In this document: positions 34,543 through 43,126 of the stretch, piece by piece
How positions within the stretch are numbered: the first letter of the stretch is position 1
Layout: each line of letters opens with the position of its first letter
Origin: Clostridium aquiflavi
Lineage (GTDB): Bacteria > Bacillota > Clostridia > Clostridiales > Clostridiaceae
NCBI RefSeq assembly: GCF_031344075.1
Contig: NZ_JAVJAN010000007.1
Coordinates: 1-64,000, forward strand
Direction of reading: 5' to 3'
Length of the DNA stretch: 64,000 nt
Program-made: the position numbers and the translations under genes
The notes under the pieces: model-generated
Database searches by the model: none
Told to the model about the DNA's origin: nothing
Seen by the model: only the letters and a program-made list of their open reading frames with translations

Positions 34543-35317
34543 GTTTTTCTTGCCACTCTTTCTGCTCCCTAAACGGGTTTTTTCTATGCGTATTTTCTAA
34601 TTGTTTTATCATTTCAGAATTTTTAATTAATAATTCAACTACATCTTGTGCTGAAAAATCTGAATCTTTAGTATATAATATTTCATAAATCTGTTTTATA
34701 AATTCATAATCTTCTTTTGTATCTAGGGTAATTTCAAATTCTGGATAATTCATCTTTTCTTCTGCTTCCCAATTTATTAGCCTGAATTTTTCTGGATTCG
34801 TATAAATATAAAGAGATACGTGCTCGTGATCAACTGGATTTTTAGTAAGTTTATTAACCTTTTCTAAAATTCCAACAGGAAAAACTTGAGTATCGAAACC
34901 TCTTGGAAATGTTCTTTTCAAAATATTGGATGCATAATCATACTCTCCAGAAAAAAATATTTCAAGAAGTTTATCTACATGTCTCCAATCTATCATAGGA
35001 CAGTCACCTGTAATTTCAACAATTATATCTGCATTAACAGATTTTGCACTTTCTAATACTCTTAAAAGAACATCATCTTCACTACCTCTATAATATTTAC
35101 ATCCTATTTCTTTGCAAAGCTCTACAATTGAATTGTCTTCCTTATTAACGGTTGTAGCCACTATTACATCATCTATCACTTTGCTTCTTTTTAATCTTTC
35201 TACAATATGCTGTAAATTAGGTTTGCCGCAATATTCCATGAGAACTTTTCCTGGAAGTCTTGAAGATGTCATTCTTGCTTCTATTGTAGCAACTATTTTT
35301 CCTTTGTCCTTATACAT
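34526..35317 (-). CDS. second cytidylyltransferase (SpsF-like)
   Basis: A 263-residue nucleotidyltransferase: ATIEARMTSSRLPGKVLMEY, CKYYRGSEDDVLLRVLE, VEITGDCPMIDW and FPRGFDTQVF. It is related to the pseF-like gene at 27585 but diverged. The ATG at 35317 has GGAG 9 bases upstream; earlier in-frame starts run through the spacer without a binding site. Two such genes suggest either two activated sugars or replacement of one by the other. Confidence 0.8.
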   Translation of the reverse strand: MYKDKGKIVATIEARMTSSRLPGKVLMEYCGKPNLQHIVERLKRSKVIDDVIVATTVNKEDNSIVELCKEIGCKYYRGSEDDVLLRVLESAKSVNADIIVEITGDCPMIDWRHVDKLLEIFFSGEYDYASNILKRTFPRGFDTQVFPVGILEKVNKLTKNPVDHEHVSLYIYTNPEKFRLINWEAEEKMNYPEFEITLDTKEDYEFIKQIYEILYTKDSDFSAQDVVELLIKNSEMIKQLENTHRKNPFREQKEWQEKHGEKV

Positions 35318-35375
35318 TTCTATCATCTCCATTTTACGAATAATTTTATTAGAATAAATATTATACATTATTAAA

Positions 35376-35684
35376 TTATTTAACACTAATTACAACTTTA
35401 TTAATAATTGGCTTTATTTCATATTTCAAAATATCTGCTTGTAATGTATAATCCTTAGCTTTTAAACATTTTTCCATTTCAACAAACCAACTATAAATCT
35501 TTTGGATATCAATAGCTATATTTTCTTTAGTTGAAACATTTATAATATAATCAAAATCTATAAATATTTTATCCAAAATTTTCATTGCTTCATCAAGTTG
35601 ATTTGTTATTAATTTTTCCCAACATTCATCTATATTATTTACTACAGAAGTAATTTTTGTCTTTAATTCACTATTAATACTCAT
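35376..35684 (-). CDS. small helical protein coupled to maf, unknown
   Basis: A 102-residue protein, mostly helical, with NNIDECWEKLITNQLDEAMK and a C-terminal MEKCLKAKDYTLQADILKYE segment. The ATG at 35684 follows AAAGGAG and overlaps the end of maf by 11 bases. I do not recognise the family. The coupling suggests a partner of the Maf glycosyltransferase. Confidence 0.6.
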   Translation of the reverse strand: MSINSELKTKITSVVNNIDECWEKLITNQLDEAMKILDKIFIDFDYIINVSTKENIAIDIQKIYSWFVEMEKCLKAKDYTLQADILKYEIKPIINKVVISVK

Positions 35685-37452
35685 CACTTTCTCCTTTAAG
35701 GATTTCATATCTATATGCATTTTCCATTATTAGAAGTTTATCTAGTGTATAACAATATATACTTAATTCTTTTTCTATTTTATTTTTTTTAGAATATATA
35801 TGTTCTGCACTCTCTACTACATCTCTTATTATATATTTGTATAATTCAATTTCATTAAATTCTTTTTGTTTTTCCTTTAAATAATCTAGTTTATATTTTT
35901 CACTTGAACTACTCTCTAATATTCTTATTAAATCTTTACATATTTTTATAACATTATCTATATCACGTCCAACAACTTTTATAAATTCATCTATTAAATC
36001 ATTGTCTGTATTTAATACATGTTCTTTATAACACTCATCAATTATACTTTCTATATTATATTCTTTGCTCTTACTAAGTATATTATCTACATACTCATTA
36101 AAATCTATATTTTCTGCTCCCTCGATATTTAAACCTAAAGAATTTCCATTTAAAAATTTAATATTTGAATTTAGTCTTATGCAAAATTCAACTGATTGTC
36201 TAGTAGCTAAAAATGCAGGATCTGTATATACATCTTCGCCTTTTGCATTTTTAGTTTTTATATATCCATCTTTTTCAAATTCGCTACTCATATCTTTAAA
36301 ATCATCTGCACTATCAGCATAATTTTTGCCATTACTAAAACAATAATCTTGTCCTAATAATATTATAGGATTACATCCTAGTCTTGCTAAATTATAAACA
36401 ATAGAATTTGCTACGGAAGGTCCTGAAAACAAATTATACTTTTCCCATAACAGTTTATCACTTATAAACTGATCCATTACTGTTGTATTCATTAAAAATT
36501 TATTTCTATTAAATAAATCAGGTACAGTATGACATACCATAGTCGAATACATAAGTGCTGAGTCTTTGTTTAATTTTAAATTTTTAAATAATTTTTCCTC
36601 TGAAATCCAAGTATCTATAGCACCTAATAAATGTCCTTTAATATTGTTATTATCTAAAACTTTTACTCCTGTTCCAACCGGGGCAATTATTGCTTTATTA
36701 CAAACTTTCTTTAAATGTTCTAAATTGTAATTTAAAGATGGACCTGCGCCTACTATTATAGCAGGTATGTTTTCAAATTTAGAATGTAATTTTGTTATAG
36801 GACATGTTTCCTTTAAATATTTTAAATTTATTATATAGCTTTGAAGCCATGGTCTATGAGAACTAAGTTTTGTGTGAATATTTACCCTATGAAGATTTAA
36901 AATTTTTCTCATATCCTTTATTAACTTTATAATTAATTCACTATATAAAATTTCATATGCTGGCAAAATAACGAATTTAACATTTACTGTCTTTTCACTT
37001 TGTACTAGATTATAAAAAAAATTACTTATATCTTCACCGTTATCACCCAACATAAAATGAATATTATTATTATTATTAAAAATAGTTTTTATATCTATAC
37101 TGTTTAGAGCCACTTTAAAAATTTCACTATCTGGTTCAATGATAAAACATCTTTTACCATTACTATTTTTCACTATTTCTCTTGTTTCATAACCTAGCCC
37201 CATACCTATTATAAATATAATATCGCTGTTATCATTTAATGCATATTCACATATAGTTCTAGCTTGTGTTTTAGTATTATACCTACTATGTATTGATATA
37301 TATCCATTTCCATTCTTTTTAATTAATGTATCACTATTATCTTTAGCTTTTATTACTTCTACCGTATTTATGTCTACTTCGGATATTTTATTATAAAGAT
37401 CTAAATTAAGTTCTTTTAAATATTGCATATTTTTTTTATAAATCTTATTCAT
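35674..37452 (-). CDS. motility accessory factor Maf (flagellin glycosyltransferase)
   Basis: Maf-family (DUF115) protein of 592 residues that transfers nonulosonic acids to flagellin. It has FIIGMGLGYETREIV and the central PAIIVGAGPSLNYNLEHLKK, then GQDYCFSNGKNYADSA, the catalytic-domain hallmarks. The ATG at 37452 follows GAAGGGA. It is the first gene of the island, directly after the flagellin gene and its terminator, so it may depend on read-through from flagellin. Confidence 0.92.
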   Translation of the reverse strand: MNKIYKKNMQYLKELNLDLYNKISEVDINTVEVIKAKDNSDTLIKKNGNGYISIHSRYNTKTQARTICEYALNDNSDIIFIIGMGLGYETREIVKNSNGKRCFIIEPDSEIFKVALNSIDIKTIFNNNNNIHFMLGDNGEDISNFFYNLVQSEKTVNVKFVILPAYEILYSELIIKLIKDMRKILNLHRVNIHTKLSSHRPWLQSYIINLKYLKETCPITKLHSKFENIPAIIVGAGPSLNYNLEHLKKVCNKAIIAPVGTGVKVLDNNNIKGHLLGAIDTWISEEKLFKNLKLNKDSALMYSTMVCHTVPDLFNRNKFLMNTTVMDQFISDKLLWEKYNLFSGPSVANSIVYNLARLGCNPIILLGQDYCFSNGKNYADSADDFKDMSSEFEKDGYIKTKNAKGEDVYTDPAFLATRQSVEFCIRLNSNIKFLNGNSLGLNIEGAENIDFNEYVDNILSKSKEYNIESIIDECYKEHVLNTDNDLIDEFIKVVGRDIDNVIKICKDLIRILESSSSEKYKLDYLKEKQKEFNEIELYKYIIRDVVESAEHIYSKKNKIEKELSIYCYTLDKLLIMENAYRYEILKGESDEY

Positions 37453-37484
37453 AAACAGTAATCCCTTCAATTATATGTTATTTC

Positions 37485-37509
37485 AAAAAAAGCCAGCTAA
37501 AAGCTGGCT
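37485..37509 (-). terminator. terminator of the flagellin gene
   Basis: Perfect 8-bp arms AGCCAGCT (37491-37498) and AGCTGGCT (37502-37509) with an AAA loop; on the minus strand TTTTTT follows. Partial read-through would feed the glycosylation island. Confidence 0.92.
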
Positions 37510-37536
37510 TTTTGATATTATTACTGGCTTTTATAA

Positions 37537-38742
37537 TTATCTTAATAATTGTAAAACACCTTGTGGTTGTTGATTAGCTTGTGAAAGCATTGCTTGTGCA
37601 GCTTGACTAAGAATATTATTTTTAGAGAAATTCATCATTTCCTTAGCCATGTCAACGTCTCTAATTCTTGATTCTGATGCTTGTAAGTTTTCACTAGCTG
37701 TTCCTAAATTATTAATTGTATGTTCAAGTCTATTTTGAACAGCACCAAGTTTTGATCTTTGAGATGAAACTTTTTCAAGTGCATTTTGAACTGTTGATAT
37801 AGCAGCATTTGCTGAATACTTATCATCAACCTTAAGAGCAGTTCCATCATTAGCTTTTAATCCTAAAGCTTTTGCTCTCATATCGCCAATACCAATTTGC
37901 ATAGTTTGACCTGAATTAGCACCAATTTGAGCTGTTATTGAGTGACTTCCATCAGTAGTTTCTGCTTCTGTCTTATTGAATACTAATGTAATACTTTCTC
38001 CAACTTTCATATTAGTTCCTATACCTGTTGCGTCAAATTTAATATCTCCACTAGTTATTCCAGCAGTACCGCTTATTGTGATTCCATCAGCTGCTATTGT
38101 AATGTTAGTAGCATCTAATTTCGCTCCTGAATTATTACGGAATTCATATTGTGCAGTTCCGCTAGCGCCAACTCCTGTTTTAGTTATACTTACAGCGCCA
38201 TTAATTTGTGTAGCATCTTTTAATGCAGTCACAGTAGCAGCATCTGTACCAATTTGTATATTACCAACAGAACTATTATTATTAACTGTTACTGTTCCAT
38301 CAACTTTACCATTAACTCCAACAACATCACCATTTAAAAGTTTCTTAGTATTGAATTCTGTTGTATTACCGATTCTATCGATTTCATCTGCTAATTGGTT
38401 AACTTCTTCTTGAATAGCTTTTCTGTCAGTATCATTGTTAGTATCATTTGATGATTGAACTGATAATTCTCTCATTCTTTGAAGAATTGAGTGAGTTTCA
38501 TTTAAAGCACCTTCAGCTGTTTGAATCATTGATATAGAATCTTGTGAGTTTCTTCCAGCTTGATCTAATCCTCTAATTTGTCCTCTCATTTTTTCAGAGA
38601 TTGCAAGACCTGCTGCATCATCTCCAGCTCTGTTTATTCTTAAACCTGAGCTTAATTTTTCCATTGATTTTCCTGCTGTACTTGTGTTTCCTGTCATTTG
38701 TCTATGAGCGTTCATAGCGTTCATATTGTGATTAATAATCAT
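37537..38742 (-). CDS. flagellin, major filament subunit
   Basis: A 401-residue flagellin. The N-terminal domain (MEKLSSGLRINRAGDDAAGL, MIQTAEGALNETHSIL) and C-terminal domain (SSQRSKLGAVQNRLEH, ESRIRDVDMAKEMMNFSKNN, ending GVLQLLR) are canonical, and the Ser/Thr-rich middle (about 150-310) is the exposed part likely to carry glycans. The leader has a sigma-28 promoter, a CsrA-type hairpin and AAGGAGGA before the ATG. The gene lies next to maf. Confidence 0.97.
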   Translation of the reverse strand: MIINHNMNAMNAHRQMTGNTSTAGKSMEKLSSGLRINRAGDDAAGLAISEKMRGQIRGLDQAGRNSQDSISMIQTAEGALNETHSILQRMRELSVQSSNDTNNDTDRKAIQEEVNQLADEIDRIGNTTEFNTKKLLNGDVVGVNGKVDGTVTVNNNSSVGNIQIGTDAATVTALKDATQINGAVSITKTGVGASGTAQYEFRNNSGAKLDATNITIAADGITISGTAGITSGDIKFDATGIGTNMKVGESITLVFNKTEAETTDGSHSITAQIGANSGQTMQIGIGDMRAKALGLKANDGTALKVDDKYSANAAISTVQNALEKVSSQRSKLGAVQNRLEHTINNLGTASENLQASESRIRDVDMAKEMMNFSKNNILSQAAQAMLSQANQQPQGVLQLLR

Positions 38743-38767
38743 AATAAATTCCTCCTTGAATTTAACT

Positions 38768-38781
38768 GGACATCCATGTCC
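38768..38781 (-). promoter_or_regulatory. CsrA-type hairpin in the flagellin leader
   Basis: On the minus strand GGACATGGATGTCC can form a GGAC/GTCC stem with GGA in the loop ATGGAT. Its core ACATGGATGT matches the CsrA consensus ACARGGAUGU at 9 of 10 positions. A second GGA lies in the Shine-Dalgarno sequence 14 bases downstream. This two-site arrangement is like the Bacillus subtilis hag leader. csrA and fliW are encoded at 42464-43109. Confidence 0.78.
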
Positions 38782-38863
38782 TTAATTTTTTATTTATTTA
38801 AAATTAAAGCTTTTGACTTTAATATTTAAAACTTATTTGTTTTATTAAATGTTTATATTTATT

Positions 38864-38890
38864 ATATCGTTTGACCTATTATTCACTTTA
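38864..38890 (-). promoter_or_regulatory. sigma-28 promoter of the flagellin gene
   Basis: TAAAGTGA (38883-38890), 11 bases, AACGATAT (38864-38871) on the minus strand, about 120 bases before the flagellin ATG. A second, weaker match (TTAAGTAT-N11-TGCGATAT) lies at 38961-38987. Confidence 0.82.
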
Positions 38891-38960
38891 TAGTTTTTAA
38901 TAAAATATTTTTATAAATTATTTAACACTTTCAAAAGCAAACTAAATCTTACTACATATT

Positions 38961-38987
38961 ATATCGCACGTAAATTATAATACTTAA
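38961..38987 (-). promoter_or_regulatory. possible second sigma-28 promoter upstream of flagellin
   Basis: TTAAGTAT (38980-38987) and TGCGATAT (38961-38968) with the correct 11-base spacing, just after the yjfB stop codon. It matches 11 of 16 consensus positions, so it is weaker than the proximal one. Confidence 0.5.
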
Positions 38988-38993
38988 CATATT

Positions 38994-39173
38994 TTAAACT
39001 ATTTTATCTAAATTTATTCCTTTTCCAGGTTCAACAGCCATCTTATCCATCATTTCTGTCATTTGATCAGCAACTTGTTTTTCTGAATTCATCCCAAGCT
39101 TTAAAACAGATAATTGAACTGCAGTTTTTAAAGTTCCTTGATTCATAGAAATTGACATTGCTCCTATATCCAT
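38994..39173 (-). CDS. YjfB-family putative motility protein
   Basis: A 59-residue protein, MDIGAMSISMNQGTLKTAVQ then LSVLKLGMNSEKQVADQMTE and a GKGINLDKIV end, which matches the YjfB-type 'putative motility protein' family of Firmicutes in length and pattern. AAAGGGTGA lies before the ATG at 39173. It lies between the fliT-like gene and flagellin. Function unknown. Confidence 0.85.
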   Translation of the reverse strand: MDIGAMSISMNQGTLKTAVQLSVLKLGMNSEKQVADQMTEMMDKMAVEPGKGINLDKIV

Positions 39174-39265
39174 AAATATTTCACCCTTTCTTTTATTTAA
39201 TTATTCTGACCACCTTTGCTTATGCATACACCAATAAGTTACTAAACAGAATTTTTTATTTAGCA

Positions 39266-39592
39266 CTAAACCCTTTTTGAAAAAAAGTTGCTTCCTCTAT
39301 TAACATTAGCATAGCCTAAATTGGCTTGTTTTTTAACAGCTATTTCCTGTATTTCTTCTTTAACAGATAACATTTTTTCTTTTAAAATATTTTCTAACTC
39401 TTTGTCTAATACATCTAATTTCTCTTTTGAATATATTTTTTTTATTTCACTTTTATCTAAATCTAAAGCTAAAATCTTTTTAATAGCATTATCTCTTTTT
39501 TCAAATAAAGAAATGTCTTCTTTATCATTTTTTATTGAATTTATTATTTCTAAAGTTATTTCTCTATACTCATTAAAAATATCTATATTCAT
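39266..39592 (-). CDS. FliT-like flagellar chaperone
   Basis: A 108-residue, charged, helical protein directly after fliD (4-base gap) with the general features of FliT, the export chaperone of FliD: DIFNEYREITLEIINSI and a C-terminal LGYANVNRGSNFFSKRV tail. FliT sequences are weakly conserved, so the call depends largely on position and length. Confidence 0.65.
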   Translation of the reverse strand: MNIDIFNEYREITLEIINSIKNDKEDISLFEKRDNAIKKILALDLDKSEIKKIYSKEKLDVLDKELENILKEKMLSVKEEIQEIAVKKQANLGYANVNRGSNFFSKRV

Positions 39593-39596
39593 ATTT

Positions 39597-41204
39597 TTAG
39601 TTCATTCCCAACTGTGACATTAAATTAGATTGTTGTGAATTAAGTTTATTCATCATTTTTTCAAGAGTAGCATATTTAGAATATAATGCTTGTTCTCTTC
39701 TTGAAAAACTCTTTTCCATATCTTTTATCTTCTTTTCATAATTTGTTATGTTCTTACTAAGTTCATTAGTCGAAAATGTAGAAGTCCCTTCAAAACCAGC
39801 CTTCTTTAAAAGAGGAGAACTAGTACTTTTTCTAAACTCCACATCTATGGTATCTTTTAACTTAAATAATATACCTGTTTGATTTTTTCTTTTTGTTATC
39901 TCTTTAGATGATAACCCTGCTAATTCTTCTTCAGTTGGAGATGGTGTAATAAATAAATTCATAACATCTTCTGTATTATTTTCTAAAGCTGTTTTAAGTA
40001 CATCCTCATCTATTGTAAATGTTCCATTTAAATCTCCTGAATAATCCTTTACAGGCTTTATTCCTATCTTTTCAAGTTTTAATCCACTACCTTCCATTAA
40101 AGTTCTCATAGAATCTTTCATATCATTAGCTATTCTTGTAACATCAGAATCTTTATATAATTGACCTTTTTCAACTCTTTCATTCCAAAGCTTAACTTCT
40201 GTTTCTGACATATCCTTCTTTTGATCAGCTGTAAGAGGATTATAACTTCTATCATGCTTAATACTCACAGTTGTATTCATTTTTTCTATAAGCTTATTAT
40301 AATCATTTACAAATGCTACAATCTTGTCCTTTAATTCTTTCGCATCAGTTTTTCCTGTCAATTTAACAGGCTTATCACTTTCTACTATAGGATTTTTAGT
40401 AACTGTATCTATTTCTAAAGTTCCATCTGGATTCTTTTTAAATGTTTTTGTTACTTCATTAAAATTAAAGGTAACTCCATCTACTGTTACTGTATTACCC
40501 TTAACATTGATTACATTGTAAGGTTCACCTTTACTATTTGTTATTGTTGCCTTAAGTTGTGTATCTACTGCAGCTCCTGTAGAATTAGTAACTGTAAAAC
40601 CGTCTTGTCCAAAATCCTTAGCCTCAAAAACTATTCCCTTACTAATTTCACTATATTTAGCAGTAATATTTAAAGATTTTAATTGTTCAGAAGTCAATCC
40701 TGAATTATCGTTTTTAAATTTTTCTATTGCTTCATTAAATTTAGCTATTGTGGCTTCAGCATTTTCTTTAAGTGTTTTACCTGTTACAACTTCAAATTCA
40801 ACTTTTCCCGCACTAGTTTCTAATATTTGTTTTCCAGTAGAAGGTACAGTTGCACCATCTTTTAAAGTAGTTGATGCTTTAGAAGCCAATTGTTCTACAC
40901 TAACTGTATAATTATCTTTTATAGCTCCACCACTTGCTTTTGCAGTTACTGCGTTTTCATCACTTGATGAAAAGCTAACTGACGCCCAATTTGATGCTTT
41001 TAATAAGCTATCACTTTTAGCTATATCTAAATGTTTATTAAAAAAGTCCCTATTGTCTTTTATAACATCCCTATATAATTTTTGTTTTATCTCAACAACA
41101 TCTTTCTTTTGTGTCATTTGATCTACTTTTATTCTATAAGGTTTCATGGAATTCTTGATTATTTCATCCATATCAAGGCCTGTTGCAAGTCCTGTAATTC
41201 TCAT
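39597..41204 (-). CDS. fliD: flagellar filament cap protein FliD
   Basis: Filament cap of 535 residues. The N-terminus (RITGLATGLDMDEIIKNSM) and C-terminus (FSTNELSKNITNYEKKIKDM, then LEKMMNKLNSQQSNLMSQLG) are the FliD_N and FliD_C regions. The middle holds several Thr/Val-rich beta domains exposed on the cell surface. It follows fliS by 21 bases and is followed by its chaperone gene. Confidence 0.95.
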   Translation of the reverse strand: MRITGLATGLDMDEIIKNSMKPYRIKVDQMTQKKDVVEIKQKLYRDVIKDNRDFFNKHLDIAKSDSLLKASNWASVSFSSSDENAVTAKASGGAIKDNYTVSVEQLASKASTTLKDGATVPSTGKQILETSAGKVEFEVVTGKTLKENAEATIAKFNEAIEKFKNDNSGLTSEQLKSLNITAKYSEISKGIVFEAKDFGQDGFTVTNSTGAAVDTQLKATITNSKGEPYNVINVKGNTVTVDGVTFNFNEVTKTFKKNPDGTLEIDTVTKNPIVESDKPVKLTGKTDAKELKDKIVAFVNDYNKLIEKMNTTVSIKHDRSYNPLTADQKKDMSETEVKLWNERVEKGQLYKDSDVTRIANDMKDSMRTLMEGSGLKLEKIGIKPVKDYSGDLNGTFTIDEDVLKTALENNTEDVMNLFITPSPTEEELAGLSSKEITKRKNQTGILFKLKDTIDVEFRKSTSSPLLKKAGFEGTSTFSTNELSKNITNYEKKIKDMEKSFSRREQALYSKYATLEKMMNKLNSQQSNLMSQLGMN

Positions 41205-41225
41205 TTCACTTCACTCCTTTTTTTA

Positions 41226-41603
41226 TTATGCTCTTTTAGATTTCTTTTCAGCTTCATGCCATATGTCTCTTACTTCTTCAATAAGAGGTATAACTTCATC
41301 CATTGTTTTAACATCTTTTTTTAAGTTTACCTCAAAAAGTTTTTCATTTATGAATCCATAAATATTAAACATATTTACTGCCCATTCCCCAGCATTTGTA
41401 TCAATTGATGCTCTAAGCTCAGTAAATATATCTTCTGTTTTTACTATATTTTCATGTGATTTCTTTACATCATTATCAATTATAGCTTGTCTCGCTATTT
41501 TAGAAAACTTAACTGCACCATCAACTAACATTAATAATAATTGATCCTTTGATGCATAATTAACACTATTAGTTTTATAAGCAGTATATCCATTAGAATA
41601 CAT
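41226..41603 (-). CDS. fliS: flagellin export chaperone FliS
   Basis: A 125-residue four-helix protein beginning GYTAYKTNSVNYASKDQLLL, then MLVDGAVKFSKIARQAI and a C-terminal EEVRDIWHEAEKKSKRA. Binds the disordered C-terminus of flagellin; in Firmicutes it also works with FliW. It lies between the 98-residue gene and fliD. Confidence 0.95.
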   Translation of the reverse strand: MYSNGYTAYKTNSVNYASKDQLLLMLVDGAVKFSKIARQAIIDNDVKKSHENIVKTEDIFTELRASIDTNAGEWAVNMFNIYGFINEKLFEVNLKKDVKTMDEVIPLIEEVRDIWHEAEKKSKRA

Positions 41604-41615
41604 TGATTTTTCCTC

Positions 41616-41912
41616 CTACTTCTCTATATCTAAAAATCTACCTTTAGAGTTTGTTTCATTTAAATTTTCTACTTTTTCTACTTTTACATATAAGTTTTTT
41701 ACATTACACCTTATTCCCTCAATTGTAATGTATTTCTTTGGGGATTTTTTATTTTTATCTTCTGTTTCTTTATGACCCTTATCTTTATTTTCGTCTTCTT
41801 TTAAATCTTTCTTTATACTTATATGATTATTTCCATGTATCTTATCAGTCTTAATTTCTTCTTTTAATTTATCTCTAATATCAGTGTCAACCTTATTAAG
41901 CCTAAATTCCAT
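41616..41912 (-). CDS. small charged protein of unknown function
   Basis: A 98-residue protein: a Lys/Asp/Glu-rich middle (about 35-65) between MEFRLNKVDTDIRDKLKEEI and a C-terminal YITIEGIRCNVKNLYVKVEK segment. I do not recognise a family. GGGGGGATTGAG before the ATG and tight spacing to fliS (12 bases) support it as a real gene of the flaG-fliS-fliD operon. Confidence 0.7.
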   Translation of the reverse strand: MEFRLNKVDTDIRDKLKEEIKTDKIHGNNHISIKKDLKEDENKDKGHKETEDKNKKSPKKYITIEGIRCNVKNLYVKVEKVENLNETNSKGRFLDIEK

Positions 41913-41932
41913 CTCAATCCCCCCTAAGATAA

Positions 41933-42289
41933 TTAAGCTTTCTTATCTAATAATCCAAATTGCTTGCACATACTTGCAACCATATCTAGTATTTTCTTTG
42001 GAGGAATTTCCAAAATCACTTCTTTGGTAGCATCATCTACTATCTTTATCATTATAGCTTTTAAATCCTTATGTACAGAATACTCTGCATGTGCTTTATC
42101 ATCTTCTAAAAATTTATTTAATTTTTTAAGTGATTTATCTAATTCTTCTTTGCTGTAATCATTATCTAAGGAATCAGATTTTTCTACTTGTTTTATCTGT
42201 ACATCATTGTTTGCATTTTTAAATTCTGATGTAGCACCTTCAATATCATTGTTAATAATATTAACTTGTCCTATATGATTAATATTCAT
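41933..42289 (-). CDS. flaG: FlaG family flagellar protein
   Basis: A 118-residue protein whose second half, LKKLNKFLEDDKAHAEYSVH then MIKIVDDATKEVILEIPPKK and MVASMCKQFGLLDKKA, is the FlaG domain, linked to filament length control. First gene of the flaG-x-fliS-fliD set, 174 bases after csrA. That gap shows an ATACT/AGTAT inverted repeat but no clear sigma-28 site. Confidence 0.93.
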   Translation of the reverse strand: MNINHIGQVNIINNDIEGATSEFKNANNDVQIKQVEKSDSLDNDYSKEELDKSLKKLNKFLEDDKAHAEYSVHKDLKAIMIKIVDDATKEVILEIPPKKILDMVASMCKQFGLLDKKA

Positions 42290-42463
42290 TTTTATTCACC
42301 CTCAATACCTATTTAATTTTTTAATAATTTCTTTTAAATATATTTAATAAATAAAGTGTCATTGTAATTCGACTATACTCATTTTTAGTATTCCTAAGTT
42401 CAATTATTCATTCTACTTTACCTATGGATATATCAACACGCTATTAAAACAAAGCTAAAAAAA

Positions 42464-42679
42464 TTACTTCTTTAATCCTTTTAATAAATTTACATCTATA
42501 CTCACAGCTTTTTTATTTTCTTCTTTAACAGCTTCATATAATTCTTTTCTTAATATAGTTGTTTCCTTTGGTGCATTTATTCCAAGCTTAACACTTCCAT
42601 CTTCTAGCTTTAATACTGTAATTTCAATATCCTCACCAATCATTAAAGACTCATCTTTTTTTCTTGTAATAATCAACAT
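42464..42679 (-). CDS. csrA: carbon storage regulator CsrA
   Basis: A 71-residue RNA-binding translational regulator with MLIITRKKDESLMIGEDIEI, VKLGINAPKETTILRKELYE, the beta strands and the conserved Arg of the RNA-binding surface. The start follows fliW by 4 bases. In Firmicutes CsrA represses flagellin translation and is held by FliW; candidate sites are in the flagellin and flgK leaders of this window. Confidence 0.97.
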   Translation of the reverse strand: MLIITRKKDESLMIGEDIEITVLKLEDGSVKLGINAPKETTILRKELYEAVKEENKKAVSIDVNLLKGLKK

Positions 42680-42683
42680 ATTA

Positions 42684-43109
42684 TCACTCCTCTATTAAAA
42701 GATGTTTTATTTTATAATCTAAGTTATCTAGTATTATTTGTTCCCCTAAATTATTAGAAATATTTATAATTATAGGTGCCTTTAAGTTTGTAGTAATTTT
42801 TTTTGGATCAGAATTTAATGTTACAGTAGTTAATAAAATAATATCATTTTGATTTTTTACATCTAATTTATTAATTTCTTCATCACTTAACTTAATTTCA
42901 TAATCATTAAAAAATTCAAAAGGAGACACTACAATAAAGCCTGTATTTTCATCTTCTAAAGATTGAAGTAATTTAAAAGGTTCGCATTCTTTTAAATCAA
43001 CTAAAATATATTCTTTCAAATTTTCAAATCCTAAAATTCCTTTTCTTAAAGTAATTTTATCTTTTTCTTCATATTCTATATTTCCTTGTACCTTAGAAAC
43101 AAATACCAT
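42684..43109 (-). CDS. fliW: flagellar assembly factor FliW
   Basis: A 141-residue CsrA antagonist that senses free flagellin. FRKGILGFENLKEYILVDL-like start (TLRKGILGFENLKEYILVDL) and FIVVSPFEFFNDYEIKLSDE are typical of FliW. It lies between flgL and csrA, as in Bacillus. Confidence 0.96.
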   Translation of the reverse strand: MVFVSKVQGNIEYEEKDKITLRKGILGFENLKEYILVDLKECEPFKLLQSLEDENTGFIVVSPFEFFNDYEIKLSDEEINKLDVKNQNDIILLTTVTLNSDPKKITTNLKAPIIINISNNLGEQIILDNLDYKIKHLLIEE

Positions 43110-43126
43110 AGTTTATTCCTCCTATT

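Noticed and set aside
42290..42463. Sigma-28 promoter before flaG
   Set aside because: TAAA-like and GTCGAA-like pieces exist but not at the required spacing.
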